Origin: Acidithiobacillus sp.
GTDB lineage: Bacteria > Pseudomonadota > Gammaproteobacteria > Acidithiobacillales > Acidithiobacillaceae
Length of the DNA stretch: 64,000 nucleotides
Direction of reading: 5' to 3'
NCBI GenBank assembly: GCA_028065135.1
Contig: JAPTWR010000086.1
Span: forward strand, 9,180-73,179
The first letter of the stretch is position 1; every line of letters starts with the position of its first letter. Of this stretch, positions 17,511 through 28,813 are shown in pieces. The position numbers and the translations under genes are program-made. The notes below the pieces were generated by a model, which was given only the letters and a program-made list of their open reading frames with translations, did no database searches and was not told the DNA's origin.

Positions 17511-18434
17511 CTTGTAAGCATGGCGCCAAGTGCGCCATCCCGCGCCGCGGCCCGCCTGAACGGCCCAAAATATGCTGACTGAGGGGGTGCGGTGAATCTG
17601 GAGGCGTAGCATCTGTAAGATGCCCGGAGCAACCCGCGTCCCGATCAGTAGTGCCCAGCCCATGAAAATGGGTCTCTGTATGGGGGTTAGGTAACGCAAA
17701 AGCGCGACGGTCTCGTTGTGTGTTGCGTTGGTTAACGCCGGGATGTGCACGGTGGCCCGTTTATCCTCATCAAATCGCTCGGCCGGGTAATGGTCGATGG
17801 CGACGAGTGGGTCGTAAAGGAGTTTCCAACCCTTGCGACGGACCTCCAACGAAAAGCTCAAGTCATTATGCACCTGGGCGCCGGTACCACGGAGCGATTC
17901 GTCGAATTTCAGGCCGGCAATGGCCGTGGTCCGATAGCTCATGTTTGCACCTTTGAGCACGTCGACATAGCGTGCTTCGCCGACCCCCAGGTGATGATTG
18001 CCGATAACGCGCCCGTACCATTCCACTTTGCCCACCACGGCGCGAGAATCGTCCTCAATGCCTCCTCCCTGATGTACCCAGTCTCTGCCACCCACGCCGC
18101 CAATGGCGGGGTCTCGGATAAAATGGGCTTCGATGCGGGAAAGCCAGTCGGGATGTGGAGCGGCGTCGTCATCGGTAATCGAGATGATATCTGCCGCCGT
18201 TGCCCGTTGGATTCCGGCGTTCAGCGCGTGTACTTGTCCAGGCGCGTACACTTCAATGGCCACCAAGGGCAGTTTGAGGCGCCACGGCGCGAGAACGTGC
18301 CAACTTTCCTGGTCGTCGGCGCGGGCGACGACGATCACCTCGTCGGCACCGCGTTCTTGCCGGGACAGCGCCTCCAGGCAGCGGGCCAAGTCCGCCGGGC
18401 GGCGATAGGTGGGCACCAGTACGGTGATTTTCAT
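17478..18434 (-). CDS. GT2 family glycosyltransferase
   Basis: A 318-residue GT-A enzyme. The ATG at 18434 (MKITVLVPTYRRPADLARCL) is chosen because longer versions of the frame run into the upstream acyltransferase. ADEVIVVARADDQ and the metal-binding IISITDDDAAPHPDWLSR are clear, followed by GGVGGRDWV and GANMSYR, typical of polysaccharide-chain GT2 proteins. The last dozen codons overlap the transposase remnant, so the native C-terminus may have been replaced by element sequence. It is the last gene of the minus-strand arm and lies 22 bases after the acyltransferase. Confidence 0.88.
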   Translation of the reverse strand: MKITVLVPTYRRPADLARCLEALSRQERGADEVIVVARADDQESWHVLAPWRLKLPLVAIEVYAPGQVHALNAGIQRATAADIISITDDDAAPHPDWLSRIEAHFIRDPAIGGVGGRDWVHQGGGIEDDSRAVVGKVEWYGRVIGNHHLGVGEARYVDVLKGANMSYRTTAIAGLKFDESLRGTGAQVHNDLSFSLEVRRKGWKLLYDPLVAIDHYPAERFDEDKRATVHIPALTNATHNETVALLRYLTPIQRPIFMGWALLIGTRVAPGILQMLRLQIHRTPSVSIFWAVQAGRGAGWRTWRHAYKAGKGAHSSER

Positions 18435-18456
18435 GGCTATCCCGGATAGGCAAATA

Positions 18457-19065
18457 TCATGAGCGCACGAGATTCTTGCCGATCCAGGCTTCAAAAGGGG
18501 CATTGAAGAGCGCTGGATAATAATGCAGGTCGCTGGTTCTTTGGTGTGTTTCAAGGGTGGCGGGGTTGCCGGTAACGATCCCGTAATCCGGGACGTTTTC
18601 CCGAACCACGGCGCCAGCGCCGACCACCGCCCCTCTGCCGATGCGAACGCCGGGAAGAATGATGGAGTTCGTCGCGATCCATGCGTAATCGCCAATATGT
18701 ATCGGGCTTTTTTTATGTCGCCAAAGCGGATCGGTCAATCGATGCGATGCCGAGATGAGTTTGACACCGCCATTGATCGTCACGAAGTTCCCAATCTGTA
18801 TCGTATCGTGCAGGAATAATTCACAGCTCCCCACGGAGCAGTGATCTCCGACAACAAGATTTTTAAGGGAGGCGGAATAGCTGATCTCCCCCAGGACACA
18901 GAGCGTGCCGATGGTCGCGCCTTTTGATCGGAAGCGCTGGATACGCCACAAGATGCGCAGCAGGGGGTAGACGTTGAGCAGGCGTTTAGCGATCAGAATA
19001 AGCGCGCGTTTTAAGGTCGTGGGTTTTTCGCGGTGCTGCCATAAATAACGTATCTCTGCGCGCAT
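18457..19065 (-). CDS. Hexapeptide-repeat O-acyltransferase (WcaF/LacA-like)
   Basis: A 202-residue left-handed beta-helix acyltransferase. Hexapeptide repeats run from about residue 50 to 165 (for example IGTLCVLGEISYSA, LVVGDHCSVGS, IHIGDYAWIATNSIILPGV and VVGAGAVVRENVPDY). SASHRLTDP supplies the likely catalytic histidine. The N-terminal 45 residues are basic and include a hydrophobic stretch. It would acetylate a sugar of the polymer or a nucleotide-sugar intermediate using acetyl-CoA. It follows manC in the same direction. Confidence 0.88.
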   Translation of the reverse strand: MRAEIRYLWQHREKPTTLKRALILIAKRLLNVYPLLRILWRIQRFRSKGATIGTLCVLGEISYSASLKNLVVGDHCSVGSCELFLHDTIQIGNFVTINGGVKLISASHRLTDPLWRHKKSPIHIGDYAWIATNSIILPGVRIGRGAVVGAGAVVRENVPDYGIVTGNPATLETHQRTSDLHYYPALFNAPFEAWIGKNLVRS

Positions 19066-19107
19066 GCGCCTTTCTCCTGATGAAGCGGCAGCGGCTTCGG
19101 GGCCCCG

Positions 19108-20553
19108 CTAGGAAGCCACGCGTCCATAACGATCATCAAAACGCACGATATCGTCCTCTCCCAGATATTCACCGCTCTGCACCTCGATCATCACCAGGTC
19201 GATCACGCCCGGGTTGATCAGGCGATGCGCGGTTCCGGCAGGGATGTAGGTGGATTCGTTGGTGCGGATGAGACGCTCCTCCTCGCCATTGACGATCTTT
19301 GCGGTGCCCGATACGACGATCCAGTGTTCGCTGCGGTGATGGTGCATTTGCAGGGAAAGCGCAGCTCCCGGTTTGACGAAAATGCGCTTGATTTTGAAAC
19401 GGGCGCCTTCCTCCAGTACCGTGTAGGTACCCCAGGGACGGTGGACGGTGCGGTGCAGGTTGTGCGCTTCATGGCCGCGTCGCTTCAGTTCGGTGACGAT
19501 GCGTTTGACGTCTTGGTCGCGGTCCTTGCGGGCGATAAGGAGGGCATCCGGCGTATCGACGATGATCAGTTCCTCCACCCCGAGCAAGGCGGTCAGGCGA
19601 TCCGAACTGTGGACGATACAGTTCTGCGCATCTTCCAGCACCGTCTCTCCCAAGACGCGGTTTCCATTGATCCCGTCAGGGAGGAGGGCGCCGAAAGCGG
19701 TCCACGAACCAATGTCGCTCCAGCCGAAGTCGCCGGGGACGACAGCGACCTGCTCGGCCTTTTCCATGACCGCGTAGTCTACGGAAATGTCCGGCACCTG
19801 CGCGAAGCCCGGTGCGAGTTCTCGAAAATCGGATTCGCAGCGACCCTCCGCCCAGGCGCTGCGGGTGTCGTGGTAGAGTTGCGGTGCGTAGCGTTCCAAG
19901 GCGGTGAGATAAGCATCGGCACGGAAGCAGAACATGCCGCTGTTCCAGGTGTAATCGCCCTGGGCGAGAAAAGCGGCCGCGGTATCGCTGTCGGGTTTTT
20001 CGACGAAGCGGCGCACCGCGAAGCCGAGTGGCGTGCCGGCTGCCTCAAGGGTGTCGCCGGCCTCGATATACCCATAACCGGTTTCCGGCCAGGCGGGATG
20101 GATACCGAAGGTCACCAGATAGCCCTGCTCGGCCAGTTGCTGTGCCCGCTCCACCGCTTGAGCGAACGCGGCCTGGTTCTGCACCAGATGGTCGGCGGGC
20201 AGCACCAGCAGGATCGCTTCCGGCCCGATCAGGGCTTCCGCCTGCAATGCGGCAGCGGCGATGGCCGGGGCGGTGTTGCGGCCTACCGGTTCGAGAACGA
20301 AAAATGCCGCCCGCTGTTCTGTTTGGTTCAACACCGGTTGGTAGACATCCCGTGTCTGGAAGTAGTATTCCCGATTGGTCACGGTGATAAAGTGATGGAC
20401 ACCCGGCAGGGCCAGCGCGCGTTGCAGTGTCTTCTGCAACAAGGTTTCGCCATCGGGCAGTTGTAAGAAGGGCTTGGGGTGGCTCTGCCGGGAAAGCGGC
20501 CACAGACGCGTCCCGGCGCCGCCGGAAAGAATGACTGGGATCAACGAGTGCAT
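19108..20553 (-). CDS. manC: Mannose-1-P guanylyltransferase / mannose-6-P isomerase
   Basis: A 481-residue bifunctional-type enzyme making GDP-mannose from mannose-1-phosphate and GTP, with a C-terminal cupin that can isomerise fructose-6-P and mannose-6-P. The N-terminal GGAGTRLWPLSRQSHPK is the nucleotide-binding and pyrophosphorylase signature, with FVEKPDSDTAAAFL further on. The cupin has RPWGTYTVLEEG, LQMHHHRSEHWIVVSGTA and YIPAGTAHRL. GGAG precedes the ATG. It feeds gmd and rmd directly upstream. No phosphomannomutase is visible in the window. Confidence 0.95.
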   Translation of the reverse strand: MHSLIPVILSGGAGTRLWPLSRQSHPKPFLQLPDGETLLQKTLQRALALPGVHHFITVTNREYYFQTRDVYQPVLNQTEQRAAFFVLEPVGRNTAPAIAAAALQAEALIGPEAILLVLPADHLVQNQAAFAQAVERAQQLAEQGYLVTFGIHPAWPETGYGYIEAGDTLEAAGTPLGFAVRRFVEKPDSDTAAAFLAQGDYTWNSGMFCFRADAYLTALERYAPQLYHDTRSAWAEGRCESDFRELAPGFAQVPDISVDYAVMEKAEQVAVVPGDFGWSDIGSWTAFGALLPDGINGNRVLGETVLEDAQNCIVHSSDRLTALLGVEELIIVDTPDALLIARKDRDQDVKRIVTELKRRGHEAHNLHRTVHRPWGTYTVLEEGARFKIKRIFVKPGAALSLQMHHHRSEHWIVVSGTAKIVNGEEERLIRTNESTYIPAGTAHRLINPGVIDLVMIEVQSGEYLGEDDIVRFDDRYGRVAS

Positions 20554-20579
20554 TGCATCATCTCCGTGCTGAGGGGCGG

Positions 20580-22480
<1,901 letters not shown>

Positions 22481-22516
22481 GGAGTACTTGCTTTCGATGG
22501 CATGCAGGTTTGTCCT

Positions 22517-23710
22517 TTATATATGCTGTGCGTCCCGATGTCGAGATTTTTCCTGAAAAATGCTCCATTCCCTTTCCACGAGATCGGTGAATTCGGAACG
22601 AAAACGTTCCGGAGTAAACCGGAGCGCATTTTCACGGCAGGCGTTTGGGGTGATGATCGTGCCTTCCCGCTCGAAGCGTTCCACCGCTGCAATGATGGCG
22701 GCTTCTGACTGTTCGTTAAAAAATACGCCGGTGGGTGCGGGGGAGGGCGCGGTGTCCTCCGTCTCCGCCAATGGCACGATGGTCTCCCGGACTCCGCCTT
22801 TGCCATAGGCGATGACCGGCGTGCCGCAAGCCTGTGCTTCGAGCGGGGCAATGCCGAAGTCCTCCTCCGCTGCAAAAACGAAGGCGCGTCCCCGTTGCAG
22901 GTGGTCGCGCAGGATTTCGGTCCCGGTGAAGCCGAGCAGGGTGACATTCGGTCCGGCCTTGGACCGCACCTTTTCAAAATCCGGCCCATCGCCGATCACC
23001 ACAAGGCGTTTGTCGGGCATGGCCGTAAAGGCGGACACAATCAGGTCCATTTTTTTGTAGGGCACCATGCGCGAGGCGGTAACATAAAAATCCTCTTTGG
23101 CGCTCCGCAAGGCAAAATGAGAGACATCGACGGGAGGCGCGATGAGGGTGGCTTCGCGCCGGTAGGTCTTGTGGATACGGCGGGCGACGAAGCGGGAGTT
23201 GGCGATGAAGGTATTCACGCCATTGGGCGTGCGGCTGTCCCAAAGGCGCACGTAATGAAGAATGATACGGGCGGCCCAACTCTTCGGCCCACGTACCAGT
23301 CCCGCCTCCCAGAGATATTGGTGTTGCAGGTCCCAAGCGTAGCGGACGGGCGAATGCACATAGCTCAGATGCAACTGATCCGGTCCGGTCAGAACCCCTT
23401 TTGCCACCGCATGACTGCTACTCAATACCAGGTCATAGGCGGAGAGGTCGAACTGTTCGATGGCCAGGGGCATTAGAGGCAGATAACTCCGATATTTTTT
23501 TTGCGCCCTGGGTAATCGCTGAATGAAGGAAGTGGTCACTGGCCGGTTGCCAATAAAGTCGCGGCGGTCCGGTAACAAGAAATCCACCAGGCTGAAGAGG
23601 TCCGCTTCCGGATAGCACAGCAGCATTTGTTCCAAGACACGTTCCGCCCCGGCATAAGTGACGAGCCAGTCATGAATGATGGCGACGCGCCGGGGCACCT
23701 GCGTCGTCAT
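22517..23710 (-). CDS. GT4 family glycosyltransferase
   Basis: About 397 residues from the ATG at 23710 (MTTQVPRRVAIIHDWL); a further 23 codons to 23779 are open but lack a ribosome binding site. The N-terminal VTYAGAERVLEQML is a GT4 acceptor loop. The donor domain has YVTASRMVPYKKMDLIV, VVIGDGPDFEKV, LLGFTGTEILRDHLQ and FAAEEDFGIAPLEAQACGTP, with the E-x7-E pattern. The features fit mannosyl- or rhamnosyltransferases using GDP sugars, which suits the adjacent rmd, gmd and manC genes. It is the first gene of the convergent minus-strand arm. Confidence 0.9.
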   Translation of the reverse strand: MTTQVPRRVAIIHDWLVTYAGAERVLEQMLLCYPEADLFSLVDFLLPDRRDFIGNRPVTTSFIQRLPRAQKKYRSYLPLMPLAIEQFDLSAYDLVLSSSHAVAKGVLTGPDQLHLSYVHSPVRYAWDLQHQYLWEAGLVRGPKSWAARIILHYVRLWDSRTPNGVNTFIANSRFVARRIHKTYRREATLIAPPVDVSHFALRSAKEDFYVTASRMVPYKKMDLIVSAFTAMPDKRLVVIGDGPDFEKVRSKAGPNVTLLGFTGTEILRDHLQRGRAFVFAAEEDFGIAPLEAQACGTPVIAYGKGGVRETIVPLAETEDTAPSPAPTGVFFNEQSEAAIIAAVERFEREGTIITPNACRENALRFTPERFRSEFTDLVEREWSIFQEKSRHRDAQHI

Positions 23711-23833
23711 CCTGATATGCCCGGTGGGTGGAAAGGGGGGGCAACTGTGTTGAGCATGGGTGACGTTCTCAAGAGCCATTGGTCGAAACCTTAGCGTTAA
23801 TAGCCGGTACGGTCAATTGCACCGGGGTGGCAT

Positions 23834-25633
23834 TCAGCGCAGCAGGATTTTCAGGAAGGATGCGCCATAAGCGGCCAGCTTGCGTTCGCCGATGCCGGGG
23901 ACCGTGGCGAGGGCGCGCAGGTCGCGTGGGCGGCGCTGCAGCATTTCCATGAGGGTGGCGTCGTGGAAGATGGCATAAGGCGGGACTCCCTGCGCGAGCG
24001 CCAGTGCGCGGCGATGTTGTCGTAGCGCTTCCCACAGCGTGGCGTCTTGGGGGGCGAGGTCGGGGCGCTTGTCCCGTGGCTTCGGGGTGACATTTTCCTG
24101 CTGACGCAAGGTCAGGGTTTCTTCGCCGCGCAAGAGCGGGCGGCTGTTGGAACTGAGGCGCAGGCCACCGTGCCCTTCGGCATCCACCTCCACCAGCCCA
24201 CGGAGCAAAAGATGGCGGAAAACGGCGCGCCAGGCATTGGCCGAGAGTTCCTGACCAATGCCATAGACGCTGAGCCGGTCGTGGCCGTTCTGGTGGATGC
24301 GTGGTTCCGCGCGGGCGATCAGGACATCCACCAGATACTGCACGCCGAAGCGCTGGCCGGTGCGGTGTATGGTGGAGAGGGCTTTTTGCGCGGCGATCGT
24401 GGCATCCCAGGTGGCGGGAGGTTGCAGACAATTGTCACAATTGCCGCAGGGTTGGGGGAGGTGCTCACCAAAATAGGCGAGCAGGGTCTGGCGGCGGCAG
24501 TGGGTGGTTTCGCAGAGGGCGAGCATGGCGTCCAGTTTGTGGCTCTCCATCTGTTTGCGGGGCATATCCGTCCCGGATTGTTGAATCATCTGCCGCAATT
24601 GCACCACGTCTTGCAGACCATAATGCATCCAGGCTTCAGCGGGCATGCCATCGCGCCCGGCGCGGCCGGTTTCCTGATAATAGGCCTCAATGCTCCTGGG
24701 TAGGTTCAGATGGGCGACAAAGCGCACATTGGGTTTGTCGATACCCATGCCGAAGGCGATGGTGGCGACCATGATGACGGCTTCATCCCGCTGAAAACGT
24801 TGCTGGTGACGGCGTCTTTCGTCTGCGCCCAGGCCGGCGTGATAGGGCAGGGCATCCAATCCTTCGCCCTGCAACCATTCGGCGATCTCCTCCACCCGCT
24901 TGCGGGACAGGCAGTACACGATGCCCGCTTCGCCGGTATGGCGGTCACGGATGAAACGCAGCAGGGCATTGCGTGCCCCTTGGCTGCCACCGTGGATGTG
25001 ATACCGGATGTTGGGACGATCGAAGGAGCGGGTGAAGATGGCCGCCTTTTGCAACGCGAGCCGTTCAATGATTTCCGCGCGGGTTTTCGGGTCCGCGGTG
25101 GCGGTGAGGGCGATGCGCGGCACCTGCGGAAAGCGTTCGTGGAGGACCCGCAATTGCAGATATTCCGGACGGAAGTCGTGCCCCCATTGGGACACGCAGT
25201 GGGCCTCATCGATGGCGAAGAGGTTGACGGTAACACGTTGCAGCAGGCTGAGGGTGCGATCCTGAAGCAATCGTTCCGGAGCGATGTAAAGAAGGTCAAG
25301 CGTCCCGCGCAGCAGCGTTTCTTCGATGGCGCGGGCGGCGGCCGGAAGGGCGCTGGAGTTGAGCGCGGCGGCGGCCACCCCGGCCTGGCGCAGCGCGGTG
25401 ACCTGATCTTCCATCAGGGCGATCAGCGGCGACACGACCACGCCGGTACCCGTCCGGGCAATGGCCGGGATCTGATAGCACAGGGATTTTCCGCCTCCCG
25501 TTGGCATGAGTACCAGGGCGTCACGATCCGCCATGAGGGTGTGGATCACCTCCTCCTGCGGGGCACGGAAGGCCGCGTAGCCGAAAGTGTGGCGGAGTAT
25601 TTCCAGCGGATGGCGGGCGGGGACGGTCGGCAT
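23834..25633 (-). CDS. recQ: ATP-dependent DNA helicase RecQ
   Basis: A 599-residue superfamily 2 3'-5' DNA helicase acting in recombination and stalled-fork repair. Walker A TGGGKS is at residues 45-50, then [16 protein letters not shown], the DEAH-type [14 protein letters not shown], and motif [12 protein letters not shown]. The zinc-binding RQC cysteines (CETTHC ... CGNCDNC) follow, then a winged-helix part, and a C-terminal HRDC domain near residues 520-595 ([16 protein letters not shown]). The full domain set and usual length indicate a functional enzyme. Confidence 0.97.
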   Translation of the reverse strand: MPTVPARHPLEILRHTFGYAAFRAPQEEVIHTLMADRDALVLMPTGGGKSLCYQIPAIARTGTGVVVSPLIALMEDQVTALRQAGVAAAALNSSALPAAARAIEETLLRGTLDLLYIAPERLLQDRTLSLLQRVTVNLFAIDEAHCVSQWGHDFRPEYLQLRVLHERFPQVPRIALTATADPKTRAEIIERLALQKAAIFTRSFDRPNIRYHIHGGSQGARNALLRFIRDRHTGEAGIVYCLSRKRVEEIAEWLQGEGLDALPYHAGLGADERRRHQQRFQRDEAVIMVATIAFGMGIDKPNVRFVAHLNLPRSIEAYYQETGRAGRDGMPAEAWMHYGLQDVVQLRQMIQQSGTDMPRKQMESHKLDAMLALCETTHCRRQTLLAYFGEHLPQPCGNCDNCLQPPATWDATIAAQKALSTIHRTGQRFGVQYLVDVLIARAEPRIHQNGHDRLSVYGIGQELSANAWRAVFRHLLLRGLVEVDAEGHGGLRLSSNSRPLLRGEETLTLRQQENVTPKPRDKRPDLAPQDATLWEALRQHRRALALAQGVPPYAIFHDATLMEMLQRRPRDLRALATVPGIGERKLAAYGASFLKILLR

Positions 25634-25705
25634 GGCGTCTCAGGATAACCGTAAAGGACGTTCGCGCCAAACCCGGCCGTGGCGGGCTCATCGCTCGCGG
25701 AAGCG

Positions 25706-26536
25706 TCAGGGGATGAGCCGCCCCTCCGGTCTTGCGTGATCCGCGAGCGCACCGGTGGCGATCAGCAGGCTGCCGGACATCCAGATCACCAGTGCAATCG
25801 TCAGCAGAGCCATACTGAAGACAACCAGCGCGACCAGTACGATCCTGGCGATGAGTGAAGATAATAAGGATTTTGACAGGACACTGAGCGCGCCGACGAT
25901 CAACCCGACAGGAATGGCGTAGATCACGCTCGCGAGCAGGACGAACAGGGTAAGTACGAATGGAAAAAAAAGCCACACCAGGCGGCTGCCGAAAATACGG
26001 GATGCGTCCCGCAAGGCCGCTTGCAGAGACGCGCCATACACGGCAAAGAGCATGAAGGCATACTGAAAAAAGAAGCCTACCAACATCCAGGCGAATATTT
26101 CCAGCCAGAAATCCGGCCGGGTAAAGGTGGATGGCGGCAAAGGGTGTCCAGGAGTCGCCGCGAAGCCGGTAACGGCCACGAAGATCGCGGCAAGCGCCGC
26201 GGGAAGCATGGACAGGGTCCACGCCTCGACGCGTTGGGCGCCCCAGAGCAGATCACCGACACTCCAGGTTCTATCCGCCAGTGCGGTGGCTAACAGGCGG
26301 TAGAGTCCGATATTGAGCACGTATGTCCAGAGATACATGGGGAAGCGCCACAGATCCGCGTTGGCTGGGCTGATGGCGTTGAGGATGCCGAGGGTGATGA
26401 ATCCGATGAGCAGCAGCATGAAGTAAATGAGAATGGCCCCGGAGAGGGGCTTGAAACGCTGCCGCAGCAGGCGCCAGCCACTCGTCATGGCGCTACGGTA
26501 GGTGGGCTGTCCAGGGGGGAGAAGAGCGTCGTGCAT
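25706..26536 (-). CDS. Conserved integral membrane protein, unknown function
   Basis: A 276-residue protein from the ATG at 26536 (MHDALLPPGQ), with AGGAG upstream. The annotated frame could be extended by 21 codons but those lack coding character. After a cytoplasmic-looking start (RSAMTSGWRLLRQRFKPL) there are about six hydrophobic segments, ending with a short polar tail. The layout resembles the BPSS1780/DUF2189-like group of proteobacterial membrane proteins, but I cannot name a function. It lies between apaH and recQ on the same strand. Confidence 0.75.
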   Translation of the reverse strand: MHDALLPPGQPTYRSAMTSGWRLLRQRFKPLSGAILIYFMLLLIGFITLGILNAISPANADLWRFPMYLWTYVLNIGLYRLLATALADRTWSVGDLLWGAQRVEAWTLSMLPAALAAIFVAVTGFAATPGHPLPPSTFTRPDFWLEIFAWMLVGFFFQYAFMLFAVYGASLQAALRDASRIFGSRLVWLFFPFVLTLFVLLASVIYAIPVGLIVGALSVLSKSLLSSLIARIVLVALVVFSMALLTIALVIWMSGSLLIATGALADHARPEGRLIP

Positions 26537-26611
26537 GGGGGCGAGTCTCCTGGTGGGGGCGTCTTCACAAAAACTGCGCGCTGTACGGCCACAATCCACA
26601 TGGCGGGGATA

Positions 26612-27451
26612 TTAACCCGAATCCGGCCGAGCGAACATAGGGCAGGGCGTCTGATAAATCACCGGTTCCGCTCCATCGATACGGGCGGCACTGAGCTGGC
26701 GGCCCCAGACGCAGCCGCTATCGAGCGCCAACAGGCGTGGCCGCACCAGTAAACCCTGGGTGGCCCAGTGCCCGCAAATGATGGCCCCCGTAGTTTGCCG
26801 TTCTAAAAACCACTGGTGCCAGGGTGCGAACTCGTGGGCAGCGTCCCTGGGCGGCGTGCTGGGCCAACTGAAAAACCCCTTGGCGGTCACGTAGCGGGCA
26901 CGGGTGAATACGGCGACTCGAAAGCGTTGCGCCTCTTCTTCATTGCGGCATTCCTGCCAACGATTGGGCACCGGGGCCGCCCAGAGAGACTTTATGAAGC
27001 GCCGCCATTGGCGCCCGTGCAGCGCTGCTTCGACGGCGGCGGCATGATCTTGCGCCTGCGCCAGATCCCAGTCGGGATGGAGGGCGGCGTGGACCATGGT
27101 CCAGCCCAGTGTCGCGTCGGTGATCAGCATCGGGCCGTTGCGTAGCCAGTCCATCCATTCGTCCACCCGTGGATCGCTGAGCACGGCGCTGAGGGTATCG
27201 TTTTTTTTCGCGGGGATGATGCCCGCCCAGCGCGCAAGGGCGTAGAGATCGTGATTGCCGAGGACGAACTGGACATGATCCCTCCAGGCGTGGATCCGGG
27301 TGAGAATGGCGCGACTGTCCGGGCCGCGGTTGATGAGATCGCCCGCGAGCCAGAGCTGGTCCGTCTCGGGTGTAAAACCCATCTGCTCCAACAGGGCGTT
27401 AAAGGGGGCAGAGCAACCCTGAAGGTCGCCAATAGCGTAGGTGGCTGTCAT
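26612..27451 (-). CDS. apaH: Symmetrical diadenosine tetraphosphatase
   Basis: A 279-residue metallophosphoesterase hydrolysing Ap4A to two ADP, and able in other bacteria to decap NpN-capped RNA. The metal-binding motifs are in order: YAIGDLQGC, LWLAGDLINRGPDS and FVLGNHDLYALA, with further histidines in MVHAALHPDWD and CGHWATQGLL. Length matches the family. The DsrE-like gene ends 4 bases upstream, so they are probably cotranscribed. The usual neighbours apaG and ksgA are absent. Confidence 0.96.
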   Translation of the reverse strand: MTATYAIGDLQGCSAPFNALLEQMGFTPETDQLWLAGDLINRGPDSRAILTRIHAWRDHVQFVLGNHDLYALARWAGIIPAKKNDTLSAVLSDPRVDEWMDWLRNGPMLITDATLGWTMVHAALHPDWDLAQAQDHAAAVEAALHGRQWRRFIKSLWAAPVPNRWQECRNEEEAQRFRVAVFTRARYVTAKGFFSWPSTPPRDAAHEFAPWHQWFLERQTTGAIICGHWATQGLLVRPRLLALDSGCVWGRQLSAARIDGAEPVIYQTPCPMFARPDSG

Positions 27452-27455
27452 GGAT

Positions 27456-27803
27456 TTAGAGTGTAATGACCTGATCCGAAAGTTTCATTTGCCGCACCAG
27501 GGTTTTCATGCTCGCGATCTGGATGCCCGGCCGCAGTGTCTGACCATTGGCTTCCTGCAACCACTCGAAGCCGATTACATGAATTGCGACACCCAGCTCT
27601 TGAATTTCCGCCATGAGATCGTGGTGAACCCGCTGTCTTTCACTCAGCGCTTCCGTGTGCAGAGCCAGTAATGCCGCTTCTTCGGCCAGAAAGAGGCTGA
27701 TCTCCACCCCATCGGCGCATGCGGCGGCCGCTACGCGCAATCCCTGCAGGACGGGATTGCCATGGGCGTCCGGGTGAGACTTGATGAGGATGGTCCAGTG
27801 CAT
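27456..27803 (-). CDS. DsrE/DsrF-like family protein
   Basis: A 115-residue cytoplasmic protein from the ATG at 27803 (MHWTILIKSHPDAHGN); a much longer open frame upstream runs into the modB promoter and is not believed. VLQGLRVAAAACADGVEISL and ELGVAIHVIGFEWLQ fit the DsrE-like fold. It has a single cysteine near residue 29 and lacks the clear C-terminal cysteine of sulfur-carrying DsrE or TusD, so a sulfur-transfer role is unproven. It is directly upstream of apaH. Confidence 0.7.
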   Translation of the reverse strand: MHWTILIKSHPDAHGNPVLQGLRVAAAACADGVEISLFLAEEAALLALHTEALSERQRVHHDLMAEIQELGVAIHVIGFEWLQEANGQTLRPGIQIASMKTLVRQMKLSDQVITL

Positions 27804-27944
27804 GGTCGGTCGGTGCGCTCTGTGGTTATCTTTGCCAGTTTGGAAAATTGTGGAGCTGCGGTCCTGCTTTGTGGGCGCGTACACCCATAAGGGTAGCATA
27901 AAAATACCCTGATGAGGCTCTGAACCCGCTATTTCTGGGAATAC

Positions 27945-27974
27945 TTGACCCATATCGCGGTCACCGGATATAAG
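27945..27974 (+). promoter_or_regulatory. Candidate promoter for modBC
   Basis: TTGACC at 27945-27950 and TATAAG at 27969-27974, with an 18-base spacer, form a good sigma-70 promoter 20 bases before the modB start. I looked for a ModE-type operator and a molybdenum-cofactor riboswitch in 27804-27993 and see neither clearly. Confidence 0.5.
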
Positions 27975-27993
27975 ACGTTGTCGGGGATATCTG

Positions 27994-28809
27994 ATGGAGA
28001 ATAACGAGGTGGTCATGGGTGTAGAACACATAGCCACCGCGTCGCGCCGGCCGCCATTGCGCTGGTTGGGTGCGGGGACGGCCGCCGTCGTTTTGATCTT
28101 CCTGCTGGCTCCCTTCGGGGGACTGGCTTTGGCGACGGACTGGCATGATTTTCACTTTGCTCCTGGCGATATCCAGGCCATCTGGGTTTCCCTGTTTTAC
28201 AGCGCGCTGGCCCTGCTGCTGGTGGTGCTGGCGGGAACACCTCTGGCGTGGTGGCTGGCACATGGCGCGTACCGGGGCAAATGGGTGCTGGATGCGTTGC
28301 TGCTCTTGCCCTTATTGACCCCGCCGCTGGCCATGGGCATTCTGCTCAGCACTTTCTACGGGCCGTATTCGCCAGTGGGGGGGCTCCTGAGCCAGGCGGG
28401 CATTTATCTCACCAATAGCGCTCCCGCCTTTGTGCTGGCCCAAATTTACGGGGCCATGCCGTACTACGTACTGGCGGCGCGAGCGGCTCTCGAAGGCGTT
28501 CCGGAGGAACTGGAACAGATCAGCCGGACGCTGGGGCGTAATCGTTGGCAAACCTTCTGGCGGGTCACCGTGCCGTTGGCGCGTCTCGGTCTTGCCGCAG
28601 GCGTTGCCCTGGCATGGGTGCGTGCCATGGGTGAGTTTGGGATCGTGCTGATTGTGGCCTATTTCCCTCAGGGTATCCCGGTCAAACTCTGGGTGAATCT
28701 GCAGGATGTTGGTCTGACCGCGGTATACCCCTTGCTCTGGGTCTTTTTTTGGGTGGCGATACCGCTGCCTTTGTGGCTGGGCTTGCGCACCCGTCGGGGG
28801 TTGCTGTGA
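27994..28809 (+). CDS. modB: Molybdate ABC transporter permease
   Basis: A 271-residue inner-membrane permease with about five to six membrane segments. The cytoplasmic coupling loop EGVPEELEQISRTLGRNRWQ matches the EAA motif of ModB/CysT-type permeases. TPLAWWLAH and LLPLLTPPLAMGILL are typical of the molybdate branch. Start is ATG 27994; an ATG at 28015 with a GAGG before it is an alternative. modC follows after 4 bases. The periplasmic binding protein gene modA, normally upstream, is not in this window. Confidence 0.88.
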   Translation: MENNEVVMGVEHIATASRRPPLRWLGAGTAAVVLIFLLAPFGGLALATDWHDFHFAPGDIQAIWVSLFYSALALLLVVLAGTPLAWWLAHGAYRGKWVLDALLLLPLLTPPLAMGILLSTFYGPYSPVGGLLSQAGIYLTNSAPAFVLAQIYGAMPYYVLAARAALEGVPEELEQISRTLGRNRWQTFWRVTVPLARLGLAAGVALAWVRAMGEFGIVLIVAYFPQGIPVKLWVNLQDVGLTAVYPLLWVFFWVAIPLPLWLGLRTRRGLL

Positions 28810-28813
28810 GACG

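Noticed and set aside
19225..20466. 413-codon plus-strand ORF opposite manC
   Set aside because: It is the antisense of a clear manC gene and has no recognisable motif or ribosome binding site.
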